Source: Pseudomonadota bacterium
Lineage (GTDB): Bacteria > Desulfobacterota > Syntrophia > Syntrophales > JADFWA01
Length of the DNA stretch: 5,922 nt
NCBI GenBank assembly: GCA_030610915.1
Contig: JAUWQS010000115.1
Coordinates: 1-5,922 of the forward strand
Direction of reading: 5' to 3'
Of the stretch, positions 5,704 to 5,922 are shown in pieces. Below the pieces are notes generated by a model. The model had not been told where the DNA came from, did no database searches, and saw nothing but the letters and a program-made list of their open reading frames with translations. The stretch's first letter is position 1, and each line of letters starts with the position of its first letter. The position numbers and the translations under genes are program-made.

Positions 5704-5922
5704 TTAGGAAAGCAGCCTCTTTACCCATATCCGAAGCGAATTGGCCATATAGGCTGGGGCCGAATTAAGGAAAGCCTCAAGCCAACTTGCCTGATGTGGA
5801 GTTACCTCTTTGGCAGGCTCAAGAGTTAAGTCGCCAAATTTACATGCCACGACACAGAGGCCGCAGCCGATACACCGAATTTTATTAAAGAGGAGCCTCC
5901 TCCCGGACATTGTCAAGGCCCC
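5704..5922 (-). CDS. Partial [4Fe-4S] ferredoxin-type protein
   Basis: The C-terminal part of an iron-sulfur protein runs off the right edge. The frame is open to the edge (a TTG at 5916 and an ATG at 5910 are possible starts, neither with a clear ribosome binding site), so the true start is probably outside the window. Reading from 5916, cysteines at residues 15, 18, 21 and 25 make a perfect CxxCxxCxxxC motif (CIGCGLCVVAC), which binds one [4Fe-4S] cluster for electron transfer. The usual proline after the last cysteine is replaced by lysine (CKFGDL). The tail of about 45 residues ends with a basic amphipathic stretch (LRIWVKRLLS). With only one cluster visible, it could be a small ferredoxin or the end of a larger redox subunit. 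It fits an anaerobic host. It is separated from the mobile gene cluster by about 570 bases. Confidence 0.65.
   Translation of the reverse strand, partial: GALTMSGRRLLFNKIRCIGCGLCVVACKFGDLTLEPAKEVTPHQASWLEAFLNSAPAYMANSLRIWVKRLLS

Noticed and set aside
1..5922. CRISPR array, tRNA or rRNA
   Set aside because: No regularly spaced identical repeats of 24-40 bases and no cloverleaf or rRNA-like segments were found on either strand.

Overview
The window is bacterial and looks like an accessory, mobile-element region. Every convincing gene reads on the minus strand. In transcription order (right to left) they are: a partial [4Fe-4S] ferredoxin-type protein at the right edge; about 560 bases with a strong terminator hairpin and no convincing gene; a cysteine-rich zinc-finger protein; an unrecognised 115-residue protein; a ParB-like DNA-binding protein; a frame-disrupted small protein that resembles phage-type OB-fold or single-strand-binding-like proteins; and an intact IS21-family pair, istA (DDE transposase) and istB (AAA+ helper ATPase). 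The host is probably an anaerobe, possibly Desulfobacterota or a related lineage. This rests on the ferredoxin motif and on my recollection of where similar ParB-like and RGQxYC zinc-finger proteins sit beside IS21 genes, so it is a low-confidence inference.

Region by region: bases 1-198 hold no gene but carry part of a cluster of four TAGGTGA heptamers that runs back into the 3' end of istB. Bases 199-2617 are istB and istA, overlapping by 95 bases. Bases 2725-3060 are the disrupted gene. Bases 3116-4431 are the ParB-like gene and the unrecognised gene, joined by a 4-base ATGA start/stop overlap and preceded by a good sigma70-like promoter. Bases 4539-4660 hold repeated TGTCTTG-containing sites just upstream of that promoter. 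Bases 4685-5137 are the zinc-finger gene. Bases 5236-5274 are a hairpin followed by a T-tract. Bases 5276-5703 are largely empty apart from three 11-base tandem repeats at 5607-5639. Bases 5704 to the right edge are the ferredoxin-like gene.

The most interesting reading is that this is an enlarged IS21-type transposon. IstA would be the integrase and IstB the ATP-dependent target selector, while the ParB-like protein, the 115-residue protein and (before it decayed) the OB-like protein would be accessory DNA-binding functions. Candidate multiple terminal repeats lie at about 158-309 on the left and about 4539-4660 on the right. Under that model the zinc-finger gene is either outside the element or part of a slightly larger one. 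Neither tip nor a target-site duplication could be fixed by eye, so the boundaries remain a hypothesis.
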